Counted from the stretch's first letter, positions 1 through 11,512 are shown. The stretch is 58,951 nucleotides of DNA from Chromera velia (GCA_018398765.1 JAHBMJ010002970.1:35041-93991), one strand, 5' to 3'. Numbers and translations: made by a program. The notes: generated from the letters alone by a model not told the origin.

Positions 1-49
1 GAGGGAATCCAACAAAAAGAATTTAAGGAAACAGGCACGAAAAGAAGAA

Positions 50-560
50 ATGAAAAAGCGAAAGAAAGACGAAAGAAAGGCAGAGAGAAAGAAAAAGAGA
101 AAACACAAAGAAAGAAAAACAGGCAAGAAGAAAATCCAGGTCTCCGGCTGGAAGGCAGACAAGAGGGAAAAAAGAAGAAAGGGGTGGACGGAGGAACGAA
201 GAAATCAAGAAAGAGAGGGAAGAATGAAGGACAGAAGACAGAAAGGAAGGAGGGAAGGAAGCAAGGAAGCAAGGGAGGAAGGAAGGAAGGAAGGCAGACA
301 GAAAGGAAGGAGGGCAGGAAGGAAGGAAGGAAGGGAGGAAGGAAGGCAGACAGAAAGGAAGGAGGGCAGGAAGGAAGGAAGGAAGGCAGGCAGGAAGGGA
401 AGGAAGGAAGCGAGGAAGGGACGAAGGACGGAAGGACGGAAGGACGGAAGGAAGGAAGGAAGGAAGGAAGGGAGGCAGACAGGCAGGCAGGCAGGCAGGA
501 AGGAAGGAAGGAAGGGCGGGAGGGAAATACTTCCAGACAGACAGACTTTTTGTTCTTTCT
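50..560. repeat. Purine-rich GGAA/GGCA simple repeat
   Basis: The plus strand is almost purely purine from about 50 to 560, dominated by GGAA and GGCA units with GGAC and AGAC variants. It leaves long open frames on both strands that would encode only Lys/Glu/Gly/Arg or Leu/Pro/Ser low-complexity peptides. I read these as repeat artefacts. The stretch fades into CAGACAGA-type repeats up to about 700. Confidence 0.9.
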
Positions 561-1234
561 TTTTCTTCCTTTCCTTGTTTTGACTCACTGTCAAAACAGA
601 CAGACCAGACAGACAGACTGTATCACTTCTTTTTTCTTGTTCTAATTTCAAAGCAAGAACAAAAACAAAACACGACCGACAGATAGACAGACGGAGAGAC
701 TCTCTTCCTTTTTCTTTCTGTTTTTTTTTGGGGGGGGGCGGGGTGGCGCAGTCTGTGGCAGACAGAAAGACAGATAGAAGAAAAAAATTGGCGGATCACC
801 TCAGATTTGCAGAGAGACGCTCAATTTTCTGCGACAGAAAAATAGACAGAGAGAGACGCAGGGAGAGAAAAACTAGGACTGGACGGGACAGCTACAGAGA
901 AGAATTGGAGGAAAAACCGTGGGGGGAAAGCAAAGAAAGAAAGTCGGAGATGGAAAGGAACATGCACGGAATGATGAAGAGAGGAAAGGAACATCATACA
1001 GCGAGAAAGTACGCATGTGTAGCCAGGCGGTAGGAATTGAATCAAAATGGATAGTTCCAGAAAGGGAATTGACCTGCTAAATCTACACACGGTCTTTTTA
1101 CTGAATTGAGCCCATTGGCTCTTGCCCACTCCGCTCCACTTGCCTTATCGCTGTGCTCAAAACTGGTGACTGCAATGCTTGACTCCTGTTCCACGAGCTC
1201 ACGTTCGAGCCGGGTTTAATTGTGGTCTGGTTCA
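560..1234. other. No gene recognised
   Basis: This holds degenerate CAGA/GACA repeats to about 950 and then ordinary sequence leading to the 3' end of the minus-strand methyltransferase gene. Frames of about 100 codons occur on both strands but are repeat-derived and show no recognisable domain or splice structure. Confidence 0.5.
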
Positions 1235-2244
1235 CTATTGGATTAGACACAAAGACTTCTTCTGCTTTTCCTCTCTGACAGAAAAAACCAAAAAAAGAAT
1301 CGTGTCATCGAAATCTGCTGTCTCCTTGTCCTTCAATTTATCTTCCACTTCTTTCACACCCGCTTCCAACTCCTCCTCAGAGAAATGCGCGTGAGAGAAT
1401 GTTGACCAAAACCTGACTCTGATCATCTGTAGCCACTGCTCTTTTGGCACTGAGGCCTGATACTTCTCTTCAAAAACTTTCACGAAAAAACCAGCAGACG
1501 CTGCTGCCTGACAAACCCTATCGGCTCCTGGTTGGTTCTCTGCAAAAACCTTGTAGGCCTTCGACGGGAACGGATAGGTCACTTCCTTTGGCCTTGTCAT
1601 GATTACCACTCGTGCTCTTGGCTGCCCTGACTTTTTGAGTTTCTGCAGCAGGCCCTTGAACAGTCTCTCGTACTGTTCTTCCGCTATGTGGTGAATCATT
1701 TCCTTCATCAAAACTTTGGAGGGCTGAAGATCCCTTCCGGGGCTGTTAGTGGTCTTGACCTTTCCTGTCTCCGTCTCCCTTCCCTCCGCCGTCTCCTCTG
1801 CAAAGTCCACCGCACTCTTGCAGAGCACACGGAGACCCTCCCTTCTCTCTGCCTTCTCTAGCATGTCTGCAAAGGGATCCACGACCAGAATGGGCTCGGA
1901 CGGGTGCGTGCGCCTGTATACCTTCTCGGTGAAATTGCCTGTCCCCCCTCCTGCAAAGAGAGAGACCAAGGAGACGGGTGAAAGTCGACTTCTGCATCTC
2001 CCCCTCCGCAACACTCACCACACATAGACTCACCGATATCCACCAAAAAGTCATCCTTCTGCAGGTCCAGATACAGAAGCGTCTTCTCCAAAAGGAATTG
2101 CTGATAAGGCGACCCGTCCTCGTAGAAGAACGCCCCTTCGTAGGTGGTGGCGACGGTCGAGTAGTGCTCAGGAGAGCCCTCGTCGCTCACTTCTGCCGGC
2201 ATCGAACGGTCCACGCTGACGCGGCTCCGAAAGATAAACTGCAA
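1235..2244 (-). CDS. Class I SAM-dependent methyltransferase-like protein, two exons
   Basis: Exon 1 is 2244-2034 and exon 2 is 1950-1235. The 83-bp intron has donor G|GTGAGT and acceptor TTTGCAG|GA. Splicing joins the frames exactly across the SAM-binding loop, giving LVDIGGGTGNF (about residues 67-77), which neither exon holds alone. An acidic post-I segment follows (PILVVDPFADML, about residues 88-99), the usual ribose-contact position. The product is 308 residues, normal for a stand-alone methyltransferase. Downstream strands include RVVIMTRP, compatible with the Rossmann core. The substrate cannot be told. The start used is the first ATG of the frame; a second Met at residue 15 is an alternative. 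It is divergent from the ankyrin gene, whose ATG lies 641 bp away. Confidence 0.8.
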
Positions 2245-2885
2245 CTGAAGGGAGGCTCCGGGATATCAGTTGACTTTGATGGGGAAAAGTCTGCGCTCTT
2301 TCGGATGTCGATCAAGAAAGAAGAATTAATCGAATTATGAGCATTGATCAATCAAGGTCAGACAGCTACCTGTATGTGGCGGCGGGCATGCAATCGCGTG
2401 CATATATGCATGCATATGCATGGCCCCGCGCCGCCGGCGCGCGGCGCCGCCGCGCGGGTGCGCGCGCGGTCTTCACTGAAAAAAAAAAATGATTCCGCAG
2501 ACATGCACTGACAGTTCCAGACAGAGACGGTCTGACAGTTTTGCTGTAAGGTTTTGCAGTGCACGCAGCTTTCTGCAACGCTTTCCCACCGTCTACTATG
2601 CCTGGGCTCTTTCTACGAACGACGTTCAGTGTCTGGACTATGGAGTGGAAGTTCTCTTTCCAACTGTAGAGGAGTTTTTAGATCTTTTCTGCTCCCTCCC
2701 AAACCTGCGATCGGAATTACAGTCTTGAAGGATTAGTTGATAGTGAGGTCTCTCGAAGGTGTGTCTCAAAGCACGGTATGAGCAGAGCATTGTGATTTCC
2801 AGTTACACCGCCGTACGAGGTGCTTTCCGAGTCCGAGAATTTCACCCCCAGCCATTGAACCAACGGAACGCCGTCTCTGCAGACG
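2245..2885. other. Divergent intergenic region, methyltransferase / ankyrin gene
   Basis: This is the shared 5' interval of the two flanking genes. Apart from island A and ATGCAT palindromes it has no supported gene; the short frames between 2489 and 2736 are not convincing. Confidence 0.6.
2395..2475. promoter_or_regulatory. GC-rich palindromic island A between divergent genes
   Basis: A run of about 50 bp made almost only of G and C, with nested GCGCGC/CGCCGGCG self-complementary blocks, directly follows alternating ATGCATATGCATGCATATGC palindromes. It lies about 150-230 bp upstream of the methyltransferase ATG and 410-490 bp upstream of the ankyrin ATG. Comparable islands lie upstream of five other genes in this window. 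A regulatory role is inference from that placement. Confidence 0.45.
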
Positions 2886-4808
2886 ATGGCCGCTGAGATC
2901 CCTCGCAAGTCGTGGGAGGATGTTCTTCGGGTCGTTTGTGCAAGTGGGGTGTTGGGGTTGAGGCGTCTTTGGAAGGTGACCACAATCTCGAAGGAGCTTT
3001 TGCTTCTCAGAGATGACCCCACACCCCTCGGTCTTGGGAGTTTGTGTTTTGGGTTTGCGTCCGTCTCCGAGCATGAAGAGGTGTTCGCCCTGCTGAAGGA
3101 CTCCCTCAGAAAGGGGGACGCCACAGTCCTCCGACAGATTCTCTCACTCCAGGGGGTAGCTGGACGATATCCCTGCCGCATGTCGTGGGCGATCGATCAG
3201 AGAGAGGCGGCATGCCTCAAAGTGCTGGTCGAAAAGGGTGCGCTGTCAGTATGTCCGAAGATATCAGTTGAGACGGTGAGAAGGCTGACACCTGAGAGCA
3301 CGAGAGCCCTCCTGAAGGCAGGACACCTAGATCCGAATAGCTGGATCGAGTCCGTTGCCCATTCAAAGAGGCAGGCAGGCTCTGTAGAGACGGACTGTAT
3401 CCAGCCGTTGTTGGTCGTTGTGATTGAGAACAGTCAGTTTGCAGTGGCAGAGGTTCTGCTCGATGCGGGGGCCCGGCTGGATGTGTGTGAGTGGAAGATG
3501 GGGGAGGCGAGACGGGGCGTAGCCCAGAGGCCTCCGGGGTGGGGGGCGGGGAGGGCGCCTCTCGATTGTCTTGTGCATGTTGTGTGTGCAGAGAGAGAGA
3601 GAGTGCGTGAGAGACCGGCAGTTGTAGGCACTGCAGATAAACGCCATGCAGGTCTCCGTCTTCTCCAGACAGTTGCCAAGGCAGCCGATGAGGCAGGGTG
3701 TCTAGAGTGGACCACTCAGTGCCGAATTCCAAACAGAACTGCCTTTGCAGAGACGGCACTAGGCATTGCCTGTGTGTTGCGGGACTGGATGGCGGCACGG
3801 ACTTTGTTGATGCGAGGGGCAGATGCGAAAAGGAAGGCGGGGATGAGGGAGAAGAGTGAGCTTCCATTTTTGAAACTCGCAGCGGGTGAGAGAGCGCGAC
3901 GTTTGAGGTCTCGTTCCTCCTCTGAGACTGAAAGAGACGAGAGACACATTTCCAAGTTGATGAATTCTCTCGGAAATGCGGGGGCACATTTGGATCGCGT
4001 GGGAGAGTTCGGTCGCACCCCCTTGTCACATGCATGTAACCTAGGATTAAAGAAAGTGGCAGAGACGCTTCTCGACAGGGGGGTCAGGATTGAGGGCGTG
4101 GTATCGAAAGGGGTTGCGAGGGGCCGTCGCCGTGTGCCTCTGATAGAGGCCGTTCAGTGTTCGAAAAGCAACGTAGCGCTAGTTTCTCTTCTCCTCGAGA
4201 GAGGTGCAGACCCAAACGAGGTCGGCATCTGTGCGTATCTGTCCTGTGCAGGTTCTCCCCTGCAGGCTGCAGTGGTTGCAGGGTGGAAGAGTGGTTGGCC
4301 GAATAGGGATACGTTGCGGTTGGTTGAGGTTTTGGTTTCTCATGGGGCCAGGTGTCTAGGTGAGAGAAGAGAGCACTCCCTCTCGCTGTCTACTGTGGCA
4401 ACGGAAGTGGAGACGGAAGTGAGAATGGATGACCAGATTGTGGGGGTAGGGAGGGATGTTGGTCCCGTCAGTCAAGTGTCGCCTCTTTTGATCGCGTTTC
4501 AAATGAGAGACGCCAAGCTCGCCCGTCTCCTGGTGGAAAAGGGGGGGGCAGACCCAAATGCCCCCGGAAAGATTGATGACAGAGGGAAGGTGGAGACGCC
4601 TGCAGATTTGGTGTTGGGTTTGAAGGTAGGCAGACGGAGGTGTCCCGAGGGAACGAAGAAGTTGCTGGTGGAGACACTCCAGGAGGTGGGGGGGGATTTA
4701 GAGAGAACAGATCAGAGCCCCAAGGCATGCTGGTGGCCTGCCTTTCTTATGTGCAGGGGGGGGATACAGCAGAGGCCAGGAGGTGCGTCTGCAGTGAAGA
4801 GACGTTGA
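2886..4808 (+). CDS. Ankyrin-repeat protein, intronless, 640 aa
   Basis: This is one uninterrupted frame from ATG to stop. The N-terminus (residues about 5-40, IPRKSWEDVL...) looks like an F-box-type helix pair, but weakly. Ankyrin units are visible at about 105-120 (AACLKVLVEKGA), 184-200 (FAVAEVLLDAGARLD), 289-313 (TALGIA...LLMRGAD), 376-402 (GRTPLSHACNLGLKKVAETLLDRG), 417-444 (PLIEAV...LLLERGADPN), 457-488 (SPLQAAVVAG...LVSHGA) and 532-558 (SPLLIAF...GGADPN). Basic or low-complexity spacers separate them. Such proteins serve as protein-binding scaffolds, and with an F-box would recruit substrates to an SCF ubiquitin ligase; that role is inference. The lack of introns contrasts with most neighbours. 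The antisense frame at 3217-4035 is a shadow. Confidence 0.85.
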   Translation: MAAEIPRKSWEDVLRVVCASGVLGLRRLWKVTTISKELLLLRDDPTPLGLGSLCFGFASVSEHEEVFALLKDSLRKGDATVLRQILSLQGVAGRYPCRMSWAIDQREAACLKVLVEKGALSVCPKISVETVRRLTPESTRALLKAGHLDPNSWIESVAHSKRQAGSVETDCIQPLLVVVIENSQFAVAEVLLDAGARLDVCEWKMGEARRGVAQRPPGWGAGRAPLDCLVHVVCAERERVRERPAVVGTADKRHAGLRLLQTVAKAADEAGCLEWTTQCRIPNRTAFAETALGIACVLRDWMAARTLLMRGADAKRKAGMREKSELPFLKLAAGERARRLRSRSSSETERDERHISKLMNSLGNAGAHLDRVGEFGRTPLSHACNLGLKKVAETLLDRGVRIEGVVSKGVARGRRRVPLIEAVQCSKSNVALVSLLLERGADPNEVGICAYLSCAGSPLQAAVVAGWKSGWPNRDTLRLVEVLVSHGARCLGERREHSLSLSTVATEVETEVRMDDQIVGVGRDVGPVSQVSPLLIAFQMRDAKLARLLVEKGGADPNAPGKIDDRGKVETPADLVLGLKVGRRRCPEGTKKLLVETLQEVGGDLERTDQSPKACWWPAFLMCRGGIQQRPGGASAVKRR

Positions 4809-5514
4809 ACTGAAGATTGATTTTCTTCAGTGAATGCATTGCAAGGTGCATTCAACACTGCATTGGTGGCTGAAGGACAGGTTTTGTCCGAAGAAGGATA
4901 AAGTGTCTGTGTGTCGCCATCGATCAGTTGCACGTCAATAAACGTCAATTAATAAATCACTGAGCCTACCTTGTTACTCAGTCATATGCCATATGACAAG
5001 TACAAAGCAAAGTTAATTGGGAAACAGAGTGCATTTAACAGTGCATTATGAATGCAGCTTATTCCCAATAATCATATACGTAGGAGTGAATGCCATTGAT
5101 ACTAGTAGCACTAGCTATAACATCATATATCAATCAATTATAAGAATCCTATGGGAGACCTAGTGACAGGCTACAGTGCTATCATCAATCAATCTAGTTT
5201 ATAATTCACTGAGATTACTAGTTTTTTCTGTTTTTGTACCATATATGCATAACGACTCAGATGATGCTGAAGATGATGATAAGGTATTTTCTTTAGTGTT
5301 TTGTCTATCTAATTGCTAGTATACTACTAGTAATTGACTAATAAGTAATTGAAATGATTTTTGATCATGACTCAATCACAATAGATATAAGTTTCTAAAG
5401 TGAAAAATATGTAAAATACATTCAATATGATAATACTCTGTGGCCTGTAGACTTTATGCTAAAGTTTTATACGATATCGAGAATGAAAATCCACCTTTTT
5501 ATTGAAATAATTAA
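4809..5514. other. AT-rich intergenic region
   Basis: This AT-rich spacer separates the 3' ends of the convergent ankyrin and MORN3-like genes. It contains short ATTA/TAAT repeats and no usable frame. An AATAAA is present near 4937. Confidence 0.6.
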
Positions 5515-6518
5515 TTACACCCCCTTTTCGACATGCAAATGGACAGAGCCTTGCCCGGATGAACCCTGAGTACCCACGAGAGCGGCTGTCTGCACAACCG
5601 TCATAGTCTCCGCCCCCACTCCAGAAGGGGGAGCCTGAGAAGTGTAGTCGACTCCGTGCTCCGGACCGCTCAAGGTTGGGACTGCAGTCTCCATCAACTG
5701 CAAAAACAGTCGAATCAAACAAGCATGTTGAAAAGTGAGGAATACAAACCAGGGCAAGAAAAGGCCGGGGGAAACGACCGAAAAGCTTCACTTGGTTTAC
5801 CACAGGACAGCAAAGGTTTTTTCACAACAGCTTTGAAGATGCGCCAACTTTACTTCGAACATCTTCCCGCATCGGCACATTGACTTGAATTCACATCAGT
5901 GCATATGACCCACCTCTGCATCCAGTAGAAGCGCCACAGCTCTGGCGAAGTCCTCAAACGAGAACACGCTCTGCTTTCTCGCGGGTTTCTCTTTGCCCTC
6001 AAAGCTTCCACTCTCATCCTTCTCCTTCTCAGCCTGCTGCTTCTTTGACTTCCCCTTCCTCGGAGAGGTCCCGAACGGCCCCTCTGTCTGCCCTCCTGCC
6101 GCCGTTTCTCCCCCCTCTGCCTCCAGGGCCTCTGCCTCCAACGCCGCTGCTGCCTTGGAAGCAGCGAAAGGACCAGTGGGGGGTCTTCTGAAGATGATGC
6201 CGATCTGGAGAAGCACCTCCTCGAGACGGAAATCTGCATGACATGGGAAGGTACATGCATGATGAATCTTACACAATGACATGTTTATGCAGATGCATGC
6301 ATGTCCTGTGAAAAGCGGGATCTCCTTCATGTTTGCATGCAGGAAACCATCGAGAGGAAGTTGGACAGCTAGATAGACAGGCTGTATGACTTCTCTTTTT
6401 TGATTCTGTTTCTCTTTTCAGCTGCATAGACGTACAGGCAGAGAGACATTACACAGTCGAAAAGAAGACAAACGGGGAATAGAAGAAAACAACAGCTGTC
6501 TGTCCACAAACAAGCACA

Positions 6519-6563
<45 letters not shown>

Positions 6564-7366
6564 AGACCCACATACCCACCCGACAACTCCACCCCAAGAG
6601 CCAGGAACAAGGCCCGGAGATCGAGGAACGACAGAGTTCCGTCGGGCTGCATTTATTTATTTGAATATGGGGAACGGAAAAGATGAGGAAATCTCTGCAC
6701 ACTTGCACAAACAGTCTCATCCCGAGAGAAAAGCAAAGAAGGAAGTAAGGAAGCGAACCAAAGAAAGAACGAAAGTCGAGTTGTTTTTTCAGCCAGAAAG
6801 CGGAAGTGTGAGAATGAATTTTTCTCTCTGGACGGAACGTGTGAAATTCATTCACCACCTTTACACTCAGCCTGTGCCTCACCAAGAAACCAACCTTGCA
6901 TGCCTGATTGAAGGACTGCAGATCTTTGAATTAAAAAAAGAAAAAAACCAACCTTGCATGCCTCATTGAAGGACTGCAGAAGGTCTGCGAGCTCGGTCTC
7001 GTCAAACAGCTGCGGCAGCTGCAGTGTGATCAGGGAGCAGGAGGGAGAAGGAGAAGGAGAGTGAGACCAATGATGAAAAGCTTTTCACCCGAAAGAAGGG
7101 CATACAATAGGGGGAAAAGGGAGATCAACCGAAAAAGAGGGAGGGAGGGCGACTGCAGCAATTGGCGTGAAAGCCACATGCACAATTAGAGGCAAACCAC
7201 AGCCATGCAGCACCAGGAATCCACAGCCATCAGAGAAAAGCGGTGCATGAAAACCATTGGTCCCCAAACATTTGCCTCCTTCGTCGTGAAAGGTCCCCAA
7301 AAACATCTCCCATTCTTTTTCTCCTTTCTTCCTTTTTCTTTCTTTCTTTCTTTCTTTCTTCCTTTT

Positions 7367-7409
<43 letters not shown>

Positions 7410-7428
7410 CTCTTTCTTTCTTCCTTTT

Positions 7429-7462
<34 letters not shown>

Positions 7463-7468
7463 TTCCTT

Positions 7469-7500
<32 letters not shown>

Positions 7501-8111
7501 TTTCTTTCTTTCTTTCTTCCTTTCTTTCTTTCTTTCTTTGTTTGTTTGTTTGTTTGTTTGGTTGGTTGCTCTCTCCTTCGTTGGTTCTCCCTTTCCCCCC
7601 TTCCTTTCTTTCTTTATTTCTTTCTTTCTTTCTTTCCTTCCTTCCTTCCTTCCTTCCTTCTTTCCTTCTTTGACCCCTCCCTTCCCTTCCAACTGACGTA
7701 CCGGAGTGAATCTGGCTCTGTGTGCAGTCTGTCCCTTTCTGGCTGCCTCCAGTCCTTCCTCCAGGACCTCCACAGGGTGTTTCAGCTGCAGGGGGGGGAG
7801 TGGGTGCAGCACCTCATCTCCCCTGTTGAACCTGTCCTTCAGAGCCTCCAGAGCGGGGTCGCTGCGGCGTTCCTCCCCGGGAGCTCTCTCGGCACGGCAG
7901 TAGACTGCAGACCTGGGCACGTCCCGCACCCACTCCCCGACCATCACGCGGCCCGTTCGGAAGAAGGAGAAGGTCCCGCTGCCCTCCTGAAGTGAGGAAA
8001 CAGAAGAGGACACGGAGAGAGAAAAGGTACACAATAGAAGGAGACAATAGAACAGGGAGGAGGGAGAGTTCGAGCGGAGAAGTAGCAGATGTCTGACAGA
8101 AAGCTCACAAC

Positions 8112-8159
<48 letters not shown>

Positions 8160-8994
8160 TGTGTGCGTGTGTGTGTGTGCGTGTGACAGGAAAGGAAAGG
8201 AGGAAGGCCCGTCCTCTCTCTGTCCAGACAAAACGAGAAAGAAATTCGGCATCCTCAAGGCGAAACTAGAACGGGCGCATTCGTATTGGAATAAGGAGTC
8301 TCGTCCAGTCTGATACTATTAGGGTTATGTATGTTCTGCCTGTCAGCAGAACAACCAACCTTCAAGTCTGCAAGCCACCTCCCTCTGTAAATGTCACCGT
8401 TCATCCTGCAGACAGGCAGACCATCATTCAGCAGCGAAATAAGTAGGTGAAGCCGGTTATGGACAGTCTCCTCATCGTGCACCACACCACTCACATGAAG
8501 AAATGAAATGAGACGGCGACATAGTTGATTGAAACCAATGCTTCCCCTCCTGCCCTTTAGACTCTGTGTGTTTGTATGTGCGTGTGTGTGTGTGAGAGAG
8601 AGAGAAAAAGAGTCTGTCTGCGTGAGTATCTATACTGTTCTGTGTGTTGGTGTCTGCAAAAGCAGTCGCATCGCTATTTCGTTCCTTCGCTTCACCTCAT
8701 GGTGCACGCGTGCCTTTCGACTTTTGAGCGACTCTCTTTCAAAGGAAAGCGAAAGAACGAAGACCTCAACCGACATTGTCAGAGTTCCGTAGCCGCTCCT
8801 CTTGCCAGCGAACCACTCGCCCTCGTAGATCTCTCCGCCTCCGTACCTGAACGAACACATGCCAGAGTACTATTATTACATAGGCATACACAATTAAATG
8901 TATCAGTGCATAAACTGGAAGGAAGGAAGGAAGGAAGGAAGGAAGAAAGAGAGAAAGAAAGAAAGAAAACAAGAAAGAAAGAAAGAAAAAAAAA

Positions 8995-9025
<31 letters not shown>

Positions 9026-10006
9026 GAAGCAAGGAAGGAAGGAAGGAAGGAAGGAAGGAAGGAGAGAAACTCCTTTTTGGGTGCAAACAGAATAGCTCCT
9101 CGGACGCGCTTGGTCTCGTCATATTTTTGTTCTCGTCTGTGACAGTGCTTGAAAGTCCACAGAAAGAGACGTAGTGTGCTTCTCTTACGGACTGATGACC
9201 TCAATTTCATCGGGGGAATTTGAACTAGCTTTTCTAGCTAACGCGTCTCCTACCTACCAGCTCTCGGAGTTGGCGTGTGTGTGCGTGTCTCTCTGTGTGA
9301 GCGCATCCATGCATGTTTGCATTTTCTTTTTCCTTTCCCACTTACCGCATCATTCCTGTCCCGTGCCTCTTCCCGTTCTGCCAGGAGCCCTCATACCTGC
9401 GATATGATCGTGGAATTATATGTTGCGTGTGATCATTTTCAGCTATTATTTTGAAGTCTGTTCGGACAAAGTGCAAGGAGAACACAAGAAAAAAGGAAGC
9501 AGGATATTGAAAAGAGCCCTCATGCCTGCAAGATTTGAGGTGCAGGCAGGGAAAAGAACATATCACAGAAATAGGCACCGCATGATGGATGAAGGAAAAA
9601 GTGACGCGACAGAAAGCCAAAAAGAAGCAAACGGTGTCCTGAGACCTCTATTGCTTACAAAGAAACGCACATCCGGGTGAGAAAGCTGCGCGTTGACTTC
9701 CTCTCACATTGTTCAGTCAGTCGGTCTGTCAGATAACAAGTCATCCCTTGATATGCATGCAATATAACCATGCACCTGCCCTCTTTTCCCTTAATTCTCT
9801 CCTTATGCCCTTCTCTACTGCACGTGCCACCAACTTAGTTCAGAATACGCAATCAATAATCAAGAAGCACGGACCGACCTGGAACCGTCTGGGTAGTATG
9901 CAAGTCCTTCCCCCTCCTGTTTGTCGTTCCTCCAGGTCCCCGTGTAGGCCTTCCGCCACCTGCACACAGAGAGAGGCATATAGCGTCTTCCTTCCTTCCT
10001 TCCTTC

Positions 10007-10037
<31 letters not shown>

Positions 10038-11512
10038 TCGTTTTTTCTTCAGAAGCGTCTTCATCTCTTGAAAAAGTTGCTACCTCGTGGCGTAGCTGAA
10101 CAATCTACGCAGGAAAAGAGTGACGGACAGTGATGCTGCCGGAGTGTCTGCGTGCCCGTCTGCCTGTCTGACTGACTCACTGTTCAATTGAATTGGCGGG
10201 ATGACTGTCCCACTTAGAGAGTAACTTAGAACAAACAAGAGTGCTGATTGACTGACTGACTGCTTCTTCCCTGGGATCTTCAGCCAGAGCGCCCCCTGTC
10301 CCTCTCGCTTCCCGTTGTACCACTGGCCCTCGTATATGGCTCCATTCTTGTACGTCTGCACTCCATAGCCGTGCTTGCAGTTGTTCAGCCACTCGCCCTT
10401 GTAGCTCTCCTTCGTGTACAGACGCTCCACGAAGGGCTTCAGGGCGTCCGTTGACTCCTCCTCGGTGGGCTGCAGTGACCGAGGGGGGGGAGGGGTTGTC
10501 AGCAGATCGCGTGCTAAATTTTAGAAGGGTCAAAGTGATCACAACACACATAAATCAGCCTTTTCTGGCCGTGAAGGGAGGACTGTCACCCTCAGGCAAG
10601 AGCGCAAAACGAGAACGCGTGACCGATTTACAACTGTTTCGAGGATGAAGCTGTGGAAAAAAAGCATCAATAACGAAGCCGAAGAGCAACAAAAGTGGGG
10701 TACCGGCTCCGCAGACAGCCTGGCGGGGAATGGAAGGGAATGGGTGAATGCATGGGGAATCTTACTGTATGAGTCGAGCACGGCCCCTCCTCACCTTCTC
10801 TCCGACCCAGTAGACGCAGGAGCGCTTCCCGTTTTTGTTTGCAGCATAGTCGTTTCTGCAGTCATTTGCAGCCGACAGCAGGTCCGTTGCACGCCACTGT
10901 GAAATGGGGATAGCGGGGCATTTGGAAGAAGTTTAACAGGCAAGACTGGCATAGAAACAAAAAGTCAAGCTTGCCGATCGGCAAAGCCACCATGGATCCA
11001 TGCATGCATGTAGACAAGACCGGCAGGAGCACTGTAAGTCAAAGCAGCAGGCCAACGGCCGCAAGCCCTTCCCAACGAGATTAGACAGAAATGGAGGATG
11101 GACTCACACTCTCCAGAGTCTCTCCGAGAATACGGGACGGTCTGTTCCCCTGAACTGCACACACAAGAGCGAAAGGAGAAGGTACGCGTAAGAATGAAGG
11201 GTAGTTAGAAAGACGGCTACTAGTTTAGTTTGTCCAAGGTACGTTGTCTACATCGAATGCTTTCGAAAACCAAACACATCCAACTTCCTCGTCCAACCTG
11301 CTTCCTTCCCACACAAACATCAAACGGACCCTTCCAGATTCCGGCAGAGACTCGTCCCAGTTGAGAATGTCTGGTGGAAGTGTTGTCGCAAACATCCTTC
11401 GATCCTTTCTTGTGAATTCAGAGAGCAGGCAGACTGAACTTCTTCCCCGGATTCTCTCTTTCCCCCTGAGGTTCTGCCTTCGTACCGTGGATTGAAATGC
11501 CTGCACCGTCAC
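5515..11512 (-). CDS. MORN3: MORN3-like MORN-repeat protein with C-terminal EF-hand-like module
   Basis: Thirteen exons join in frame: 11512-11243 (least certain), 11149-11108, 10896-10795, 10469-10261, 9959-9879, 9396-9346, 8846-8775, 8405-8360, 7986-7702, 7018-6953, 6646-6580, 6233-5914, 5697-5515. The predicted product is 597 residues. Six to seven MORN units run in series (YKGEW, IYEGQW, AYTGTW, RYEGSW, IYEGEW, IYRGRW, VMVGEW), each with GxG seven residues on. The second unit has the LWLKIPGKK extension seen in the MORN3 family, a protein of ciliated and flagellated lineages and of the mammalian sperm tail. After the MORN block comes an EF-hand-like pair: helix ELADLLQSFNEA, loop KPDGTLSFLD, then RLEEVLLQIGIIF. 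A Lys/Ala/Glu-rich insert precedes SVFSFEDFARAV. Family MORN3 proteins are about 240 residues, so this extension is unusual. Introns hold large microsatellites. Confidence 0.82.
6516..6561. repeat. (CA)n(GA)n compound microsatellite in a MORN3-like intron
   Basis: An uninterrupted CA run passes directly into a GA run, just downstream (coding sense) of the exon at 6646-6580. The same CA/GA or CT/GT junction recurs elsewhere in the window. Confidence 0.9.
6887..6980 (-). repeat. Partial exon duplication with donor site
   Basis: A 36-bp segment at 6945-6980 covers the last 28 bases of a MORN3-like exon plus its GTTGGTTT donor. It is repeated at 6887-6922 in the adjoining intron with one mismatch. 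The second donor lies 58 bp downstream in coding sense, so its use would shift the frame. Confidence 0.85.
7317..7665. repeat. (CTTT)n / (CTTC)n tetranucleotide tract in a MORN3-like intron
   Basis: About 350 bp of nearly pure pyrimidine tetranucleotides with a GTTT sub-block near 7540. It lies in the 683-bp intron between exons 7986-7702 and 7018-6953. Long open frames through it are artefacts. Confidence 0.95.
8103..8186. repeat. (CT)n(GT)n compound microsatellite
   Basis: A CT run passes directly into a GT run inside a MORN3-like intron. Confidence 0.9.
8919..9065. repeat. (GGAA)n/(GAAA)n purine tract
   Basis: An intronic tract of GGAA blocks flanking a GAAA core. A related CTTC/CTTT tract lies at 9987-10041 in another intron of the same gene, on the opposite strand. 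Confidence 0.9.

Noticed and set aside
50-651. Overlapping long frames of 148-177 codons on both strands
   Set aside because: They arise from the GGAA/GGCA repeat; the peptides are pure Lys/Glu/Gly/Arg or Leu/Pro/Ser low complexity.
3217-4035. A 272-codon antisense frame
   Set aside because: It is a shadow of the ankyrin-repeat gene with no domain of its own.
7186-8034. A 282-codon minus-strand frame
   Set aside because: Only its first 95 codons (from 7986) are coding, as a MORN3-like exon; the rest reads through an intron and its tetranucleotide repeat.
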